Source: Cyanobacteria bacterium OH_CBrB_359 (GTDB lineage Bacteria; Cyanobacteriota; Vampirovibrionia; Gastranaerophilales; Gastranaerophilaceae). Taken from it: a stretch of DNA of 64,000 nt. Both the position numbers and the translations under genes were made by a program. The notes under the pieces are model-generated. The model searched no databases. It saw nothing but the letters and a program-made list of their open reading frames with translations, and was not told the origin of the DNA. The stretch spans positions 310,001 to 374,000 of the forward strand of contig JAEZET010000004.1 in NCBI GenBank assembly GCA_023433065.1. The letters run 5' to 3'. The first letter of the stretch is position 1. The number at the start of each line of letters is the position of its first letter. Below are positions 7,997-17,079 of this stretch, piece by piece.

Positions 7997-9274
7997 ATGA
8001 AAAAAATAAAATTTCAAAGACAAAAAAATCTTCTTAAAGATTTAATATTGAAAGAATCCGAAAAGGAATACAGCAAACAGACCATCAAAGGTCTGTTTCG
8101 CTCCATACTTGAGAGCGTAATTTATGACTCTTCTCAAGGAGCTCTTGTACTTATGAAAGTCCAAAATTGCGGAAATATAAGTTCTTTATTAAAAAGGCTT
8201 CAGTTTTCTCAGGCAAAAATTTATTCTTATAACGATGATTTGGGAGATGATTTTCAAAATATAGAAAAGAAAAATTGCTGGGAAGATACAGAATTTATCT
8301 TTGTTCTTGCACCTAGATTTTCTGTATTTTTGCTTTGGGATTATACTTTAGGAGCTGTTGATGATTTTGCTCCTGTTTATATTTTATACAACTCCAAATT
8401 CATATCAGATTATGCAAAGATTATTTTTGACAATTCTACAATTGATTTGAGTCAATATTTAACTGATTTTGCTCCTGATAGAAGAGAAAATGAGCTTTTA
8501 AACGTTTCTATCAATAAAATTTGTGATATTGTGAATACGCTTAATGCCGAAATCAGGGTTTCTGAAGCCGAAAGGGAAACATTGAGTATTACCGAGAATA
8601 AGCTTCAGGAATATGAATATACTTCTGATAAGGCCAAAATTGTTGCCCATGAGATAAAAAACAATCTTTCGATAATTGATTTATATTCAAAAATTATAGA
8701 AAAAAGGCTTGCCTCAATCGAGATTGACAAGAGTTCTGAAATGTCAATAGAAAATGCGGTTAAAAGCATTAAAAATGCGCAGTATTCTATATCTCAATAT
8801 ATAAATGAACTGAAGAGCTTTGCTAAGCCTATACTTGTTGAAAGACGCCTGTCTTCAATTATTCCTCAGGCTGTGGAGCTTGCTCTTCCCAAAGCAAAAG
8901 AGAAAAATATCCGTTTGGAATACTTCATAAAAAATGACTATAAAGTCCATATCGATGAAGTAAAAATTCAAAGTGTATTGATAAATCTTATCTATAACTC
9001 AATTGAAGCCATGAATAGCGGCGGCGAGATTTTTGTTGTTGTAGAAGATAAAATTGGGAATATGGCGAGCATTGTTGTGAAAGACAATGCTGCCGGCATA
9101 AAAGAAGAAATTCTGGACAAAATTTTTGAATTCGGATTTACAACAAAAATTGAAGGCAACGGGCTGGGATTATATATCTGTAAAAGCTTAATTGAAGAGC
9201 AATACGGACAAATTCAACTAAAAAAATCAGATGATAAAGGAAGCGAATTTGAAATTTTAATTCCCATAATATAA
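7997..9274 (+). CDS. Cytoplasmic-type sensor histidine kinase, partner of the upstream regulator
   Basis: The C-terminal half is a classical kinase. The phospho-acceptor H218 lies in VAHEIKNN (the HEIKNPL-type box of NtrB/AtoS-like kinases). The N box is LINLIYNSIEAM, the G1 box DNAAGI, and the G2 box GNGLGLYI. The first 200 residues show no clear transmembrane span and no sensor domain that I recognise, followed by a short coiled segment around residues 185-215. The gene sits between the response regulator and flgB, with 18 bases to flgB. The layout resembles FlrB/FleS-type flagellar two-component systems, but the partner here has a LuxR-type output, not a sigma-54 activator. Confidence 0.88.
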   Translation: MKKIKFQRQKNLLKDLILKESEKEYSKQTIKGLFRSILESVIYDSSQGALVLMKVQNCGNISSLLKRLQFSQAKIYSYNDDLGDDFQNIEKKNCWEDTEFIFVLAPRFSVFLLWDYTLGAVDDFAPVYILYNSKFISDYAKIIFDNSTIDLSQYLTDFAPDRRENELLNVSINKICDIVNTLNAEIRVSEAERETLSITENKLQEYEYTSDKAKIVAHEIKNNLSIIDLYSKIIEKRLASIEIDKSSEMSIENAVKSIKNAQYSISQYINELKSFAKPILVERRLSSIIPQAVELALPKAKEKNIRLEYFIKNDYKVHIDEVKIQSVLINLIYNSIEAMNSGGEIFVVVEDKIGNMASIVVKDNAAGIKEEILDKIFEFGFTTKIEGNGLGLYICKSLIEEQYGQIQLKKSDDKGSEFEILIPII

Positions 9275-9292
9275 CTGATTGCGGAGGAGAAA

Positions 9293-9775
9293 ATGGAAGA
9301 AATCGGAAGTACAAGAGCGATAGAAGTAACAAAATTGGCAATGGATGGGTTGCTTATGAGACAAAATGCAATTGCAGCCAATACCGCTAACGTTATGAGT
9401 CCGGGTTATCATAGAAAAGAGGTAGTTTTTGAAGATCAATTAAGAGATATAATCTCAAAAGATAACTATAAACAGGAAATTAAGCAGGCAAACAGCAAAG
9501 CGCTATCTTATAATGCAAGCTCTCTTGATCAGGTGCAAAAACCTACAAAAGAGCAGCTTTCTGTTTTAAACAAAAACAGTTATAGTGTGTATAAGCCTGA
9601 AATAGTTGCAGATTATTCATATAACGGAAGCAATGACGGAAATAACGTTGAGGTTGAAAAAGAAATGATGGATATGGCTCAGACCGGTATGCAATATAAT
9701 ATTTTATCAAATCTTGAAAGCAAGATGTTAAGCGGTCTTACGGAAGTTATAAAAGGTGTGGGAGGAAGTAATTAA
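9293..9775 (+). CDS. flgB: Flagellar basal-body rod protein FlgB
   Basis: FlgB is a proximal rod subunit of the flagellar basal body, exported by the flagellar type III system. The N-terminal helix contains the rod-family signature MRQNAIAANTANVMSPGYHRKEV at about residues 22-44 (family form 'R...ianNiANanTPgYkr..'). The C-terminus has the matching NNVEVEKEMMDMAQTGMQYNIL helix. At 160 residues it is slightly longer than the enterobacterial protein. An excellent GGAGGAGAAA site precedes the ATG. Its last base overlaps the flgC start (TAATG), so the two are translationally coupled. Confidence 0.93.
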   Translation: MEEIGSTRAIEVTKLAMDGLLMRQNAIAANTANVMSPGYHRKEVVFEDQLRDIISKDNYKQEIKQANSKALSYNASSLDQVQKPTKEQLSVLNKNSYSVYKPEIVADYSYNGSNDGNNVEVEKEMMDMAQTGMQYNILSNLESKMLSGLTEVIKGVGGSN

Positions 9776-10275
9776 TGAGTTTTGATGTATTTGATATATC
9801 TGCATCAGGAATGCAGGCGCAAAAAATCAAACTTGATACAATCTCAAGTAATATGGCAAATATAAATACCACAAGAAACCCGGATGGAACTCCGGGGGTT
9901 TATGCTAAAAAAGAAGTTAGTTTTAAAGCTGTTTATCTGGATAAAGTTGGAGCCCCATCATTTCCTAACGGCAGTCATGACGTCAAATTCAGCCCTTCAG
10001 AAAATACTATGGTTTTAAGAGGCGGTGTTATGTTTGATGAAAATCAACTTTCACAAGGTGTTCAGGTTGATTCTATCCAGGAAAGTAAGGACCCTTACAA
10101 GATAGTTTATGATCCTTCTCATCCTGATGCTGATGCAAATGGGTATGTAAAATTGCCAAATGTAAATATCGTGGAAGAGATGGTTAATATGGTTAATGCT
10201 TCAAAGGCTTATGAGGCTAACGCTGCTGTTGCAGAGACCTCGAAGTCAATGCTTTCATCAGCGATGAAAATTTAA
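9775..10275 (+). CDS. flgC: Flagellar basal-body rod protein FlgC
   Basis: FlgC is the second proximal rod subunit. The N-terminal FDISASGMQAQKIKLDTISSNMANINTT is the usual rod helix with the SNMAN signature at about residues 24-28. The C-terminus carries the typical GYVKLPNVNIVEEMVNMVNASKAYEAN segment ending in a coiled helix. The 166 residues exceed the common 134-150, mostly through an insert around residues 60-110. The gene overlaps flgB by one base and is followed 11 bases later by fliE. Confidence 0.94.
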   Translation: MSFDVFDISASGMQAQKIKLDTISSNMANINTTRNPDGTPGVYAKKEVSFKAVYLDKVGAPSFPNGSHDVKFSPSENTMVLRGGVMFDENQLSQGVQVDSIQESKDPYKIVYDPSHPDADANGYVKLPNVNIVEEMVNMVNASKAYEANAAVAETSKSMLSSAMKI

Positions 10276-10286
10276 GGAGATGAAAA

Positions 10287-10799
10287 ATGGATGTTCAAAG
10301 TTCAGGAATAAATAAATTCGGGATGAATTATACTCCGATTTCAGCATATAACAAGATGTTTGAAAGTAACTCAGAGGCTATTAACAATGGGCTTTCTAAT
10401 AATTCTGTTGATAATTTTCAAAATATTTTGGATGATCAGATGATGAGTATTCAAAATCAAGATATGAACACTAATACTTATAACGCCGGAGTTAACATGG
10501 ATGTTAATTATTCCGGCATTGATTCGAACAATACAAGTGCTGAAGCAAAAGAAAATTTGTCACCTGTTGAAAGGACAGCAGACGGTTTTAAAAATGCTTT
10601 TTCAGACGGTTTAAATTCTTTAAACCAGAAACAGCTTGATGCCCAAAATGCAGTGGAAACCTTGGCCTCAGGGGGTGACATAAGTGTTCATGAAGTTATG
10701 ATTAAGTCACAAAAAGCAAGCTTAAATATGCAAATGGCGCTTCAACTCAGAAATAAAATTCTATCGGCATATAATGAATTGTACCAAATAAGATTTTAA
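10287..10799 (+). CDS. fliE: Flagellar hook-basal body complex protein FliE with long N-terminal extension
   Basis: FliE joins the MS ring to the rod. The FliE domain occupies about residues 85-170: FKNAFSDGLNSLNQKQLDAQ, then the VHEVMIKSQKASLNMQMALQLRNKIL segment, which is the most conserved part of the family, and the closing YNELYQIRF. FliE is usually about 100-110 residues, but this one has 170 because of an Asn/Ser/Met-rich low-complexity head (about residues 1-80). The ribosome binding site is AAGGAG. Position between flgC and fliF supports the call. Confidence 0.88.
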   Translation: MDVQSSGINKFGMNYTPISAYNKMFESNSEAINNGLSNNSVDNFQNILDDQMMSIQNQDMNTNTYNAGVNMDVNYSGIDSNNTSAEAKENLSPVERTADGFKNAFSDGLNSLNQKQLDAQNAVETLASGGDISVHEVMIKSQKASLNMQMALQLRNKILSAYNELYQIRF

Positions 10800-10814
10800 G
10801 TGTTGTTTACATAT

Positions 10815-10843
10815 TTGAAAAAACAATAGAGAAACTGTATATT
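10815..10843 (+). promoter_or_regulatory. Internal sigma-70-type promoter before fliF
   Basis: TTGAAA (10815-10820) and TATATT (10838-10843) are separated by exactly 17 bases in the 73-base gap between fliE and fliF. Each hexamer differs from the consensus by one base. This would allow fliF-fliI to be transcribed separately from flgB-flgC-fliE. No transcript evidence is available. Confidence 0.5.
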
Positions 10844-10872
10844 TTTAGTAGATGTAATGTAGAGGAAAAGAC

Positions 10873-12462
10873 TTGGAGAATAATTATTTTAAACTTTTAA
10901 GAGGAGATCTGGCAAAACTATGGGGCGAAATGGACATAGCAAAACGCTTCATATTTGTTGTCCTTATTGCTCTTACAATAGTCGCTTCAACATATTTTAT
11001 AATGAGATCTATGGAGCCTAATTGGACCGTCTTATATACTGATTTGTCACAACAAGATGCAATAGCAGTTTCTGAGAGTCTGAAAAAAGGAGGATATCCA
11101 TTTAAGCTTAGTGAGGATAAAAAAGCGGTTCTTGTCCCTGTTGAAATGCAAGATGAACTAAGAATATATGTTGCTGAAAATGACTTAATACAAGACAGCA
11201 ACCCGGGATTTGAGCTTTTGGATAACCTTCAGCTTGGTTCTACTGATTTTAAAAACCAACTTACAAAACAAAGAATATTTCAGGGTGAGTTAACACGCTC
11301 AATTGAAAAAATTAACGGAATAAAAAAAGCAAGAGTTCAGATAGCTGAACCAGAAAGATCAGTTTTTCAAGAACAGGACGAACTGCCTTCGGCTTCTGTT
11401 GTATTAATATTGCAACCCGGCTACAAGTTAAAAACTAATCAAGTCAAAGCAATAAAGAATTTAGTAGCTTATTCTATTCCGAGAATGACTCCTGAAAGAG
11501 TTTTTATAACAGATCAGGCAGGGAACAGCCTTACAGACGAAATTGAAAAAAGTTCAAGTGACATCGAGAGTTTTAGATCTAATTTTGAGACCCAGACTGC
11601 AAAAAAAGTCCAGGATGTTCTTGATAAAATTGTAGGAAAAGGAAACGCTACCGTTCAAGTTAGTGCAGATATTGATTTTAATACCGCTAAATCTACTATT
11701 GAAAGTTATACTCCTGTGACTCCTGATTCTAAACAGGGGGTTTTAACTTCAGAACAGACAGAAACAGAGGTTTATGACAATCCTAATTCCTCAAGAACAG
11801 ATACAGCAGATTCTGCAACAAGTACTACCAATAAAAATCTTAATTACCAGAAACAAAGAACAGCAGCTAGCTACAGTGTATCAAAAGAAGTGAAGCAAAT
11901 AATTTATGCACCCGGTTCTGTTAAAAGAATGACAATAGCTGTTGCCGTTAACAAAATTCTTACCGAAAAAGAAAAAGGAGAACTTACTAATCTTATAACG
12001 ACAGCAAGCGGTGTAAATGCTGAAAGAGGAGATGTGGTTAATATATCAAGTCTTCAATTTGCATCAATTGATGAAGAAAAACAAGCTCAGGAACAAGCTG
12101 CACAACAGTATCAAAAAGATTCTCAGGCCGATTTAATTTTTAATAAAATATTGCCTTTAGTTGTTATTCTTATCTTAGGAATAGGTGCGTTAGTTGTATT
12201 GAGTCTGTTTATTAAAAATATGACCGGAGGCGGCGGTAGTTCAGGAGAATATGATGAAATGTATGTGCCCGGAAGTATTTATGATGAACGTGCTCAACTT
12301 CTTAAAACAGAAGTTGGGGATTCATTATCGGTTGAATCTTTACCTGAGCTTGATGCAAAACTTGATACCGAGTTTGATAAAATTAAACACGATTTATGCG
12401 ATACAATTCTTTCTGACCCTGAAGAGGCAGCCAAGATACTTATATCATACATTAAGGATTAA
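10873..12462 (+). CDS. fliF: Flagellar MS-ring protein FliF
   Basis: FliF forms the membrane MS ring on which the flagellum assembles. The TTG at 10873 is chosen because GAGG lies 7 bases upstream and the next in-frame ATG would remove the cytoplasmic head. Span 1 covers about residues 27-46 (FVVLIALTIVASTYFIM). The YscJ/FliF ring-building region covers about 48-225 (WTVLYTDLSQQDA, then DNLQLGSTDF and KQRIFQGELTRSIEKI). A Ser/Thr-rich periplasmic loop follows, then span 2 at about 420-440 (LPLVVILILGIGALVVL). The C-terminal tail after it ends in an acidic stretch (EEAAKILISYIKD) that should bind FliG. The length of 529 is normal. Confidence 0.95.
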   Translation: MENNYFKLLRGDLAKLWGEMDIAKRFIFVVLIALTIVASTYFIMRSMEPNWTVLYTDLSQQDAIAVSESLKKGGYPFKLSEDKKAVLVPVEMQDELRIYVAENDLIQDSNPGFELLDNLQLGSTDFKNQLTKQRIFQGELTRSIEKINGIKKARVQIAEPERSVFQEQDELPSASVVLILQPGYKLKTNQVKAIKNLVAYSIPRMTPERVFITDQAGNSLTDEIEKSSSDIESFRSNFETQTAKKVQDVLDKIVGKGNATVQVSADIDFNTAKSTIESYTPVTPDSKQGVLTSEQTETEVYDNPNSSRTDTADSATSTTNKNLNYQKQRTAASYSVSKEVKQIIYAPGSVKRMTIAVAVNKILTEKEKGELTNLITTASGVNAERGDVVNISSLQFASIDEEKQAQEQAAQQYQKDSQADLIFNKILPLVVILILGIGALVVLSLFIKNMTGGGGSSGEYDEMYVPGSIYDERAQLLKTEVGDSLSVESLPELDAKLDTEFDKIKHDLCDTILSDPEEAAKILISYIKD

Positions 12463-12465
12463 TAG

Positions 12466-13494
12466 ATGGACGATAGTAATTTAACCGTAGATAGAATGAC
12501 CTCTACCCAGAAAGTTGCAGCATTGATGATTGCACTTGGTCCTGCTACTTCATCTGAAATATTTAAAAATGTTCACGATGAGGAACTTTTAAGCAGAATT
12601 ACACTTGATATTGCGAGCTTAAACAAAATTTCGGTGGATGTTTTAAATGATGTTTTAAAAGAATTTTATTCACTTTTCCTGGCCAGTGATTACCTGCTCT
12701 CAGGTGGTATGGGTTATGCTAAAAAAGTACTGGAAAAAGCTTATGGGTCAGATCATGCGGATAAGGTTCTGGACAAATTGGTTACATTATTAAATGCCAA
12801 TCCGTTTCAATTTTTTAATGATGCAGATCCGGCACAGCTTGCAACATCTTTTCAGAATGAAAATCCCCAGCTTATTGCATTGATTCTTGCGTATTTAAGA
12901 CCAGAAAATTCGGCCCAGGTATTAAACTTCTTGCCTCCTGAAATCCAGGCAAAAGTTGCGATAAAAATTGCGGAGATGAACTCCACAAATCCGGAGGTTC
13001 TCTCTGATATTGAAAAAATTGTTGAAAGCAAGTTCTCTTCAATTGTTATTCAGGATTTCTCAAAAGCTGATGGTGTACAGACTCTTGCTAATATTTTGAA
13101 CAGAGCTGATCGTGCTACAGAGAAAAACGTTATTGAAATACTTAAAGTTCATGATACCGAACTGGTAGAGTCAATTAAAGAGCTGATGTTTGTGTTTGAG
13201 GATATTATTAATCTTGAGGATAAGTCTATTCAGCGTATACTTCGTGAAATTGATACAAAAGACCTTGCAATGTCATTAAAAGGTATGAAAGAAGATGTTA
13301 AGGAAAAAATTCTGCGAAATATGTCAGAGCGTGCACAGGCAATGCTTATTGATGATATGGAATATATGGGTCCTGTCAGGGCAAAAGATGTTCAACTTGC
13401 ACAGTCTAAGATTGTTAGTGTAATAAGAACGTTAGAATCTGCAGGGGAAATTGTTATCTTCCGTGGCGGTGATGAGGATGAATTAATTGAGTAG
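12466..13494 (+). CDS. fliG: Flagellar motor switch protein FliG
   Basis: FliG is the rotor protein of the C ring; it binds FliF and interacts with the stator. The N-terminal domain begins at STQKVAALMIALGP. The middle domain includes NENPQLIALILAYL, the counterpart of the EHPQ-type motif (here ENPQ), at about residues 130-140. The C-terminal charged torque helix shows DLAMSLKGMKEDVKEKILRNMSERA and DDMEYMGPV (about 262-305). The 342 residues match the family. It follows fliF with three bases between and its end overlaps the TTG start of fliH. Confidence 0.95.
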   Translation: MDDSNLTVDRMTSTQKVAALMIALGPATSSEIFKNVHDEELLSRITLDIASLNKISVDVLNDVLKEFYSLFLASDYLLSGGMGYAKKVLEKAYGSDHADKVLDKLVTLLNANPFQFFNDADPAQLATSFQNENPQLIALILAYLRPENSAQVLNFLPPEIQAKVAIKIAEMNSTNPEVLSDIEKIVESKFSSIVIQDFSKADGVQTLANILNRADRATEKNVIEILKVHDTELVESIKELMFVFEDIINLEDKSIQRILREIDTKDLAMSLKGMKEDVKEKILRNMSERAQAMLIDDMEYMGPVRAKDVQLAQSKIVSVIRTLESAGEIVIFRGGDEDELIE

Positions 13495-14332
13495 TAGAAT
13501 CAAAGGTGAAGCGGTTAATTTAGGTGAGTCTTACATTATAAACATTGAAGATGAGAATTTTTACAAAAATAGTAAGACTCGATTATTGGCGGAAGAAAAT
13601 AAAAAAAAAGCAATATCTATTATTGATGAGGCTCAGCTTGAGGCCGCAGAGATAATAAAACAGGCAAAACAAAAAGCGGAAGAAGAAGCTCTTGCTGCAT
13701 CTGAGGCAATTAAAGAAGAGGCACAAAAGTTCGGTTATAAAGAAGGTTATGAGGCAGGATATAAAGACGGCCAGGATTCTATCCACAAAGAGCTTGAAGA
13801 AAAGATTACCTCTATTGATAATTTTATTAAAACAACTTTTGATGTCAAAAAACGAATTATCAAATCAGCACATATGGATATGCTTAAGCTGATTGTCCAA
13901 ATCTCAGATAAAATTTGCCATAAAAAACTTAACATGGATGAGGCTGTATTATTTAATATAATTGAGAAGTCAGTTTCTATGCTTAAGGAAAAAGAAACAA
14001 TAACAATAATAGTTAATCCGTATTGCAGAGAAAAAATTGTTGAAATAATTGAACAATTAAAAGAAAAAGATAAGCTGATATCCAATTTTAAAATAATTGA
14101 AGACTCTTCAGTTTCAAAAGACGGAGCTATAGTTGAGAGCGTTCAGTGCAGGGTTGACTCGAGGATTTGTTCTCAGATAGATGAACTCTCCCAAAAACTT
14201 TTTGACGAGCTTCAACTAATTTCAGAAGACGAACTTGTGGAAAAAAGCATTGAAATGCTCGAAATTCAAGAGCCTCAGGCAGAGCTTCCTCCTGTAATAA
14301 TTGAAGATAATGAAAACGATGATAACTTTTGA
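13487..14332 (+). CDS. fliH: Flagellar assembly protein FliH
   Basis: FliH is the peripheral stalk-like regulator of the export ATPase FliI. The TTG at 13487 overlaps the fliG stop, the best start in frame. The Ala/Glu-rich coiled coil at about residues 30-90 (AAEIIKQAKQKAEEEALAA) and the GYKEGYEAGYKDGQ segment are the classic FliH glycine-repeat region (G...G...G). The C-terminal half matches the V-ATPase E-subunit-like domain. Sequence identity in this family is low, so the call also rests on order: fliG before, fliI after. The end overlaps the start of fliI. Confidence 0.85.
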   Translation: MSSRIKGEAVNLGESYIINIEDENFYKNSKTRLLAEENKKKAISIIDEAQLEAAEIIKQAKQKAEEEALAASEAIKEEAQKFGYKEGYEAGYKDGQDSIHKELEEKITSIDNFIKTTFDVKKRIIKSAHMDMLKLIVQISDKICHKKLNMDEAVLFNIIEKSVSMLKEKETITIIVNPYCREKIVEIIEQLKEKDKLISNFKIIEDSSVSKDGAIVESVQCRVDSRICSQIDELSQKLFDELQLISEDELVEKSIEMLEIQEPQAELPPVIIEDNENDDNF

Positions 14333-15638
14333 AAAATATGAAGAATTAATTGCTAATACAAACCCTATAAGGCAAGTAGGTAAAGTGCTCGAGATAATAG
14401 GTCTTATCATTGAAGCAGATGGCCCTCAGGCGAGTATAGGTGACCTTTGTCATATTTACAATGATATAAATGCGCAGCCTGTTTTTGCAGAGGTTGTAGG
14501 TTTTAGAGAGAAAAGAATTCTTCTTATGCCGTTAGGTTCTATGGATGGGCTTAAACCCGGTGCTACGGTTGTATCTACAGGTGAGTCTATGAAAATTAAA
14601 GTTGGTTCTCAACTTGTAGGCAGAGTGTTAGATGGTCTTGGGAATCCGATTGATAATCTCGGGGAATTAAATGTTCAGGAGTTGTATTCCACTCAAGGCA
14701 AGCTTATTAACCCGATGGCAAGAGAGCTTATAAGGCAGCCGTTGTCTCTTGGAATTAAAGCTATAGACGGATTCTGTACCCTCGGAAAAGGTCAGAGAAT
14801 GGGAGTTTTTGCAGGCTCAGGAGTAGGAAAAAGCGTAACACTTTCTATGATTGCAAAAAATACCAGCGCAGACTTAAATGTACTTGCTCTTATAGGTGAG
14901 CGTGGAAGAGAAGTAAGAGAATTTATTGATGCGACTTTAGGACCTGAAGGGATGCAGCGTTCGGTGGTTGTTGTAGCGACATCCGAGCAGCCTTCTTTAG
15001 TTAAAATTAAAGCGGCATTTGTTGCGATGTCGATTGCAGAATACTTTAGAGACAATGGTAAAGATGTATTATTTATGCTAGACAGTGTAACAAGGATTGC
15101 TATGGCACAAAGAGAAGTCGGTTTAGCAGTTGGTGAGCCCCCTGCAACAAGAGGTTATACACCTTCAGTATTCGCTTTGATGCCAAAATTTCTTGAAAGA
15201 GCCGGCAGTAATGAAAAAGGCAGCATAACAGGTCTTTATACTGTGCTTGTAGAAGGGGATGATTTTAACGAGCCTATATCGGATACAGCAAGAAGTATAT
15301 TAGACGGGCACGTTACTTTATCAAGAGAACTTGCGCATAGGAATCATTATCCCGCTATTGATGTTTTGCAGAGTATTTCAAGAGTTATGAATGATGTAGT
15401 TTCTAAAGAACAAAAAGAAGCGGCAGCAACCGTAAGGACTCTTTTAGCCACTTATAAAAAGAATGAAGATATTATAAATATCGGGGCTTATGTAAAAGGC
15501 TCTGATAAGAATATTGATAGTTCAATTAATTTTATCGATGAAGTTAATGAATTTTTAAAACAAAGAATTGACGAGAAAAGCAGTCTTGAAGAAACAATTG
15601 CTAAACTGATTGAAATTGCAAATAAAATTAAATCCTGA
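14310..15638 (+). CDS. fliI: Flagellum-specific export ATPase FliI
   Basis: FliI powers delivery of rod, hook and filament subunits into the flagellar export gate. The frame is open from a TTG at 14301; ATGs at 14310 and 14316 are the likely starts, overlapping fliH by about 20 bases. The P-loop is GVFAGSGVGKS at about residue 160. ALIGERGREVREF, LFMLDSVTRIAMAQREVGL and the GEPPATRGYTPSVF signature follow in the F1-beta-like order. About 440 residues is standard. No fliJ follows; the next gene converges from the other strand, so this operon ends at fliI. Confidence 0.95.
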   Translation: MKTMITFEKYEELIANTNPIRQVGKVLEIIGLIIEADGPQASIGDLCHIYNDINAQPVFAEVVGFREKRILLMPLGSMDGLKPGATVVSTGESMKIKVGSQLVGRVLDGLGNPIDNLGELNVQELYSTQGKLINPMARELIRQPLSLGIKAIDGFCTLGKGQRMGVFAGSGVGKSVTLSMIAKNTSADLNVLALIGERGREVREFIDATLGPEGMQRSVVVVATSEQPSLVKIKAAFVAMSIAEYFRDNGKDVLFMLDSVTRIAMAQREVGLAVGEPPATRGYTPSVFALMPKFLERAGSNEKGSITGLYTVLVEGDDFNEPISDTARSILDGHVTLSRELAHRNHYPAIDVLQSISRVMNDVVSKEQKEAAATVRTLLATYKKNEDIINIGAYVKGSDKNIDSSINFIDEVNEFLKQRIDEKSSLEETIAKLIEIANKIKS

Positions 15639-15944
15639 TTATTCTTTATCTGCTTTTCCGCTGAAAAGAGCTATAAGAAAACTTATAATAATCGCTAGAG
15701 GAATATAGCTTTTTAAGTTATCAATTACATACTGTTTTTTCAATGATTTAACGTTTTTAGTGTCAAGAGCTCCCTTGATAGCGGCAGCTGCAGCTGCAAT
15801 TGGGATAGTGAAAAAAGAATTCTGGCTAAAGTCTTTAATAAACAGTTTTCTTCCTTCTTTTTTTGCCAGAGAACGATTAGTATAATAGTTTGAACTTGTT
15901 GATTTAACACCTTGAACAGAGACAGGTTGAACCATGTTAGCCAT
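15639..15944 (-). CDS. Small membrane protein of unknown function
   Basis: I do not recognise this 101-residue protein. It has a polar, basic N-terminal half (SVQGVKSTSSNYYTNRSLAKKEGRK), an Ala-rich hydrophobic stretch (PIAAAAAAIKGAL, about residues 48-60) and one strong membrane helix near the C-terminus (YIPLAIIISFLIALFSG, about residues 80-96). It abuts the end of fliI convergently without a gap, and starts about 37 bases after ribD ends on the same strand, so it may be the last gene of the ribD group. Similar short polar-then-membrane proteins occur elsewhere in this window (35138-35344, 21293-21637). Confidence 0.6.
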   Translation of the reverse strand: MANMVQPVSVQGVKSTSSNYYTNRSLAKKEGRKLFIKDFSQNSFFTIPIAAAAAAIKGALDTKNVKSLKKQYVIDNLKSYIPLAIIISFLIALFSGKADKE

Positions 15945-15981
15945 TTTAACCTTCTTTCATAAATAGAATATTTAGTGCTTA

Positions 15982-17079
15982 TTAAATATTTTTCGGGAAA
16001 TAAGACTCTGTCATTATATCAGTTCCGAGTTTTTTTGTGGATAGCCCGACTAGACCTATTGAATCGTTTATATTTTCGATTTTAAAACCGCTTACAAAAC
16101 TGATAGCAAAACTATCTCCTGTTATTTTGGGTGCAATGAATTGGATAAGTTTGTCTGCAAGATTTTCTTTAATTATTGCTGAAGTCAAAATGCTGCCTGC
16201 TTCAACAAGAATGCTTGTTATTTTTTCTTCGTATAATTTATTGAATAATTCTTCTAAATCAATATGTTCGTCTTTTAAATTACATTTAATAAATTCAATA
16301 TTTTTGGGAAATTTTTTGATTTTTGTATCCTCAATATCATTTTTTACGGCTATGATAACTCTTGTAGCATCATTTTTATAGACATTATGCTCAGGGCTTG
16401 TTTTTAGATTTGTATCCAGAATTATTCTCACAGGGTTTTTCCCGTTTTTAAGCCTGCAATTTAAAGAAGGATTATCTTTGATTACTGTTGAAGAGCTTGT
16501 TAAAATCGCATGATAATCGTTTCTTAATTTTTGAACGTATTGCCTTGATTTTTCGCACGTAATCCACTTTGAGCTTCCTGTTGAGGTTGCTATTTTGCCG
16601 TCTAAAGTGGTAGCTGTTTTAATTGTTATAAAAGGTTTTTTTTCAAGATGATTTTTAATAAATACTTCATTTAATTTTTTGCATTCATCTTCTAAAATCC
16701 CTGTAATAACTTCAATACCTGCTTCTTGAAGTTTTAAAATTCCCTTACCCGCAACTAAAGGGTTAGGATCAACCATTCCTATAACAACCTTCTTAAACCC
16801 TTTTTTAATTATTAAATCAGCGCAAGGCGGGTTTTTTCCGTAATGAGAGCAAGGCTCTAAATTTACTATTATTGATTTCTCTTTTAAATCACAATTCGCA
16901 CTGTTAACAGCATTAACTTCGGCATGGCAGCAGCCGTACCTTTGGTGATAGCCTTCAGAAATTATATTAAAATCATCATCAAAAATAACAGCACCTACCA
17001 GAGGATTAGGAGAAACTTGTCCTTTGGCTTTTTTAGCGAGGCTTATACATCTTTTCATCAATTCTTCGTATTTTTTCAT
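15982..17079 (-). CDS. ribD: Bifunctional riboflavin deaminase/reductase RibD
   Basis: RibD carries out two successive steps of riboflavin synthesis: deamination of the pyrimidine and reduction of the ribosyl side chain. The N-terminal zinc deaminase domain shows H52-A-E54 (CHAEVNAV) and the PCSHYGKNPPC motif with C77 and C86. The reductase domain follows from about residue 145 (PFITIKTATTLDGKIATSTGSSKWIT), with the NPVRIILDTNL segment. Length 365 is standard. No other rib genes are in the window. Its start overlaps the stop of the upstream 200-residue membrane-anchored protein (ATGA), so the two are coupled. Confidence 0.95.
   Translation of the reverse strand: MKKYEELMKRCISLAKKAKGQVSPNPLVGAVIFDDDFNIISEGYHQRYGCCHAEVNAVNSANCDLKEKSIIVNLEPCSHYGKNPPCADLIIKKGFKKVVIGMVDPNPLVAGKGILKLQEAGIEVITGILEDECKKLNEVFIKNHLEKKPFITIKTATTLDGKIATSTGSSKWITCEKSRQYVQKLRNDYHAILTSSSTVIKDNPSLNCRLKNGKNPVRIILDTNLKTSPEHNVYKNDATRVIIAVKNDIEDTKIKKFPKNIEFIKCNLKDEHIDLEELFNKLYEEKITSILVEAGSILTSAIIKENLADKLIQFIAPKITGDSFAISFVSGFKIENINDSIGLVGLSTKKLGTDIMTESYFPKNI

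Noticed and set aside
13583..14085. Minus-strand frames inside fliH
   Set aside because: They are reverse-strand shadows of the Lys/Glu-rich fliH coding region, rich in Phe/Leu/Ser as expected for such shadows.
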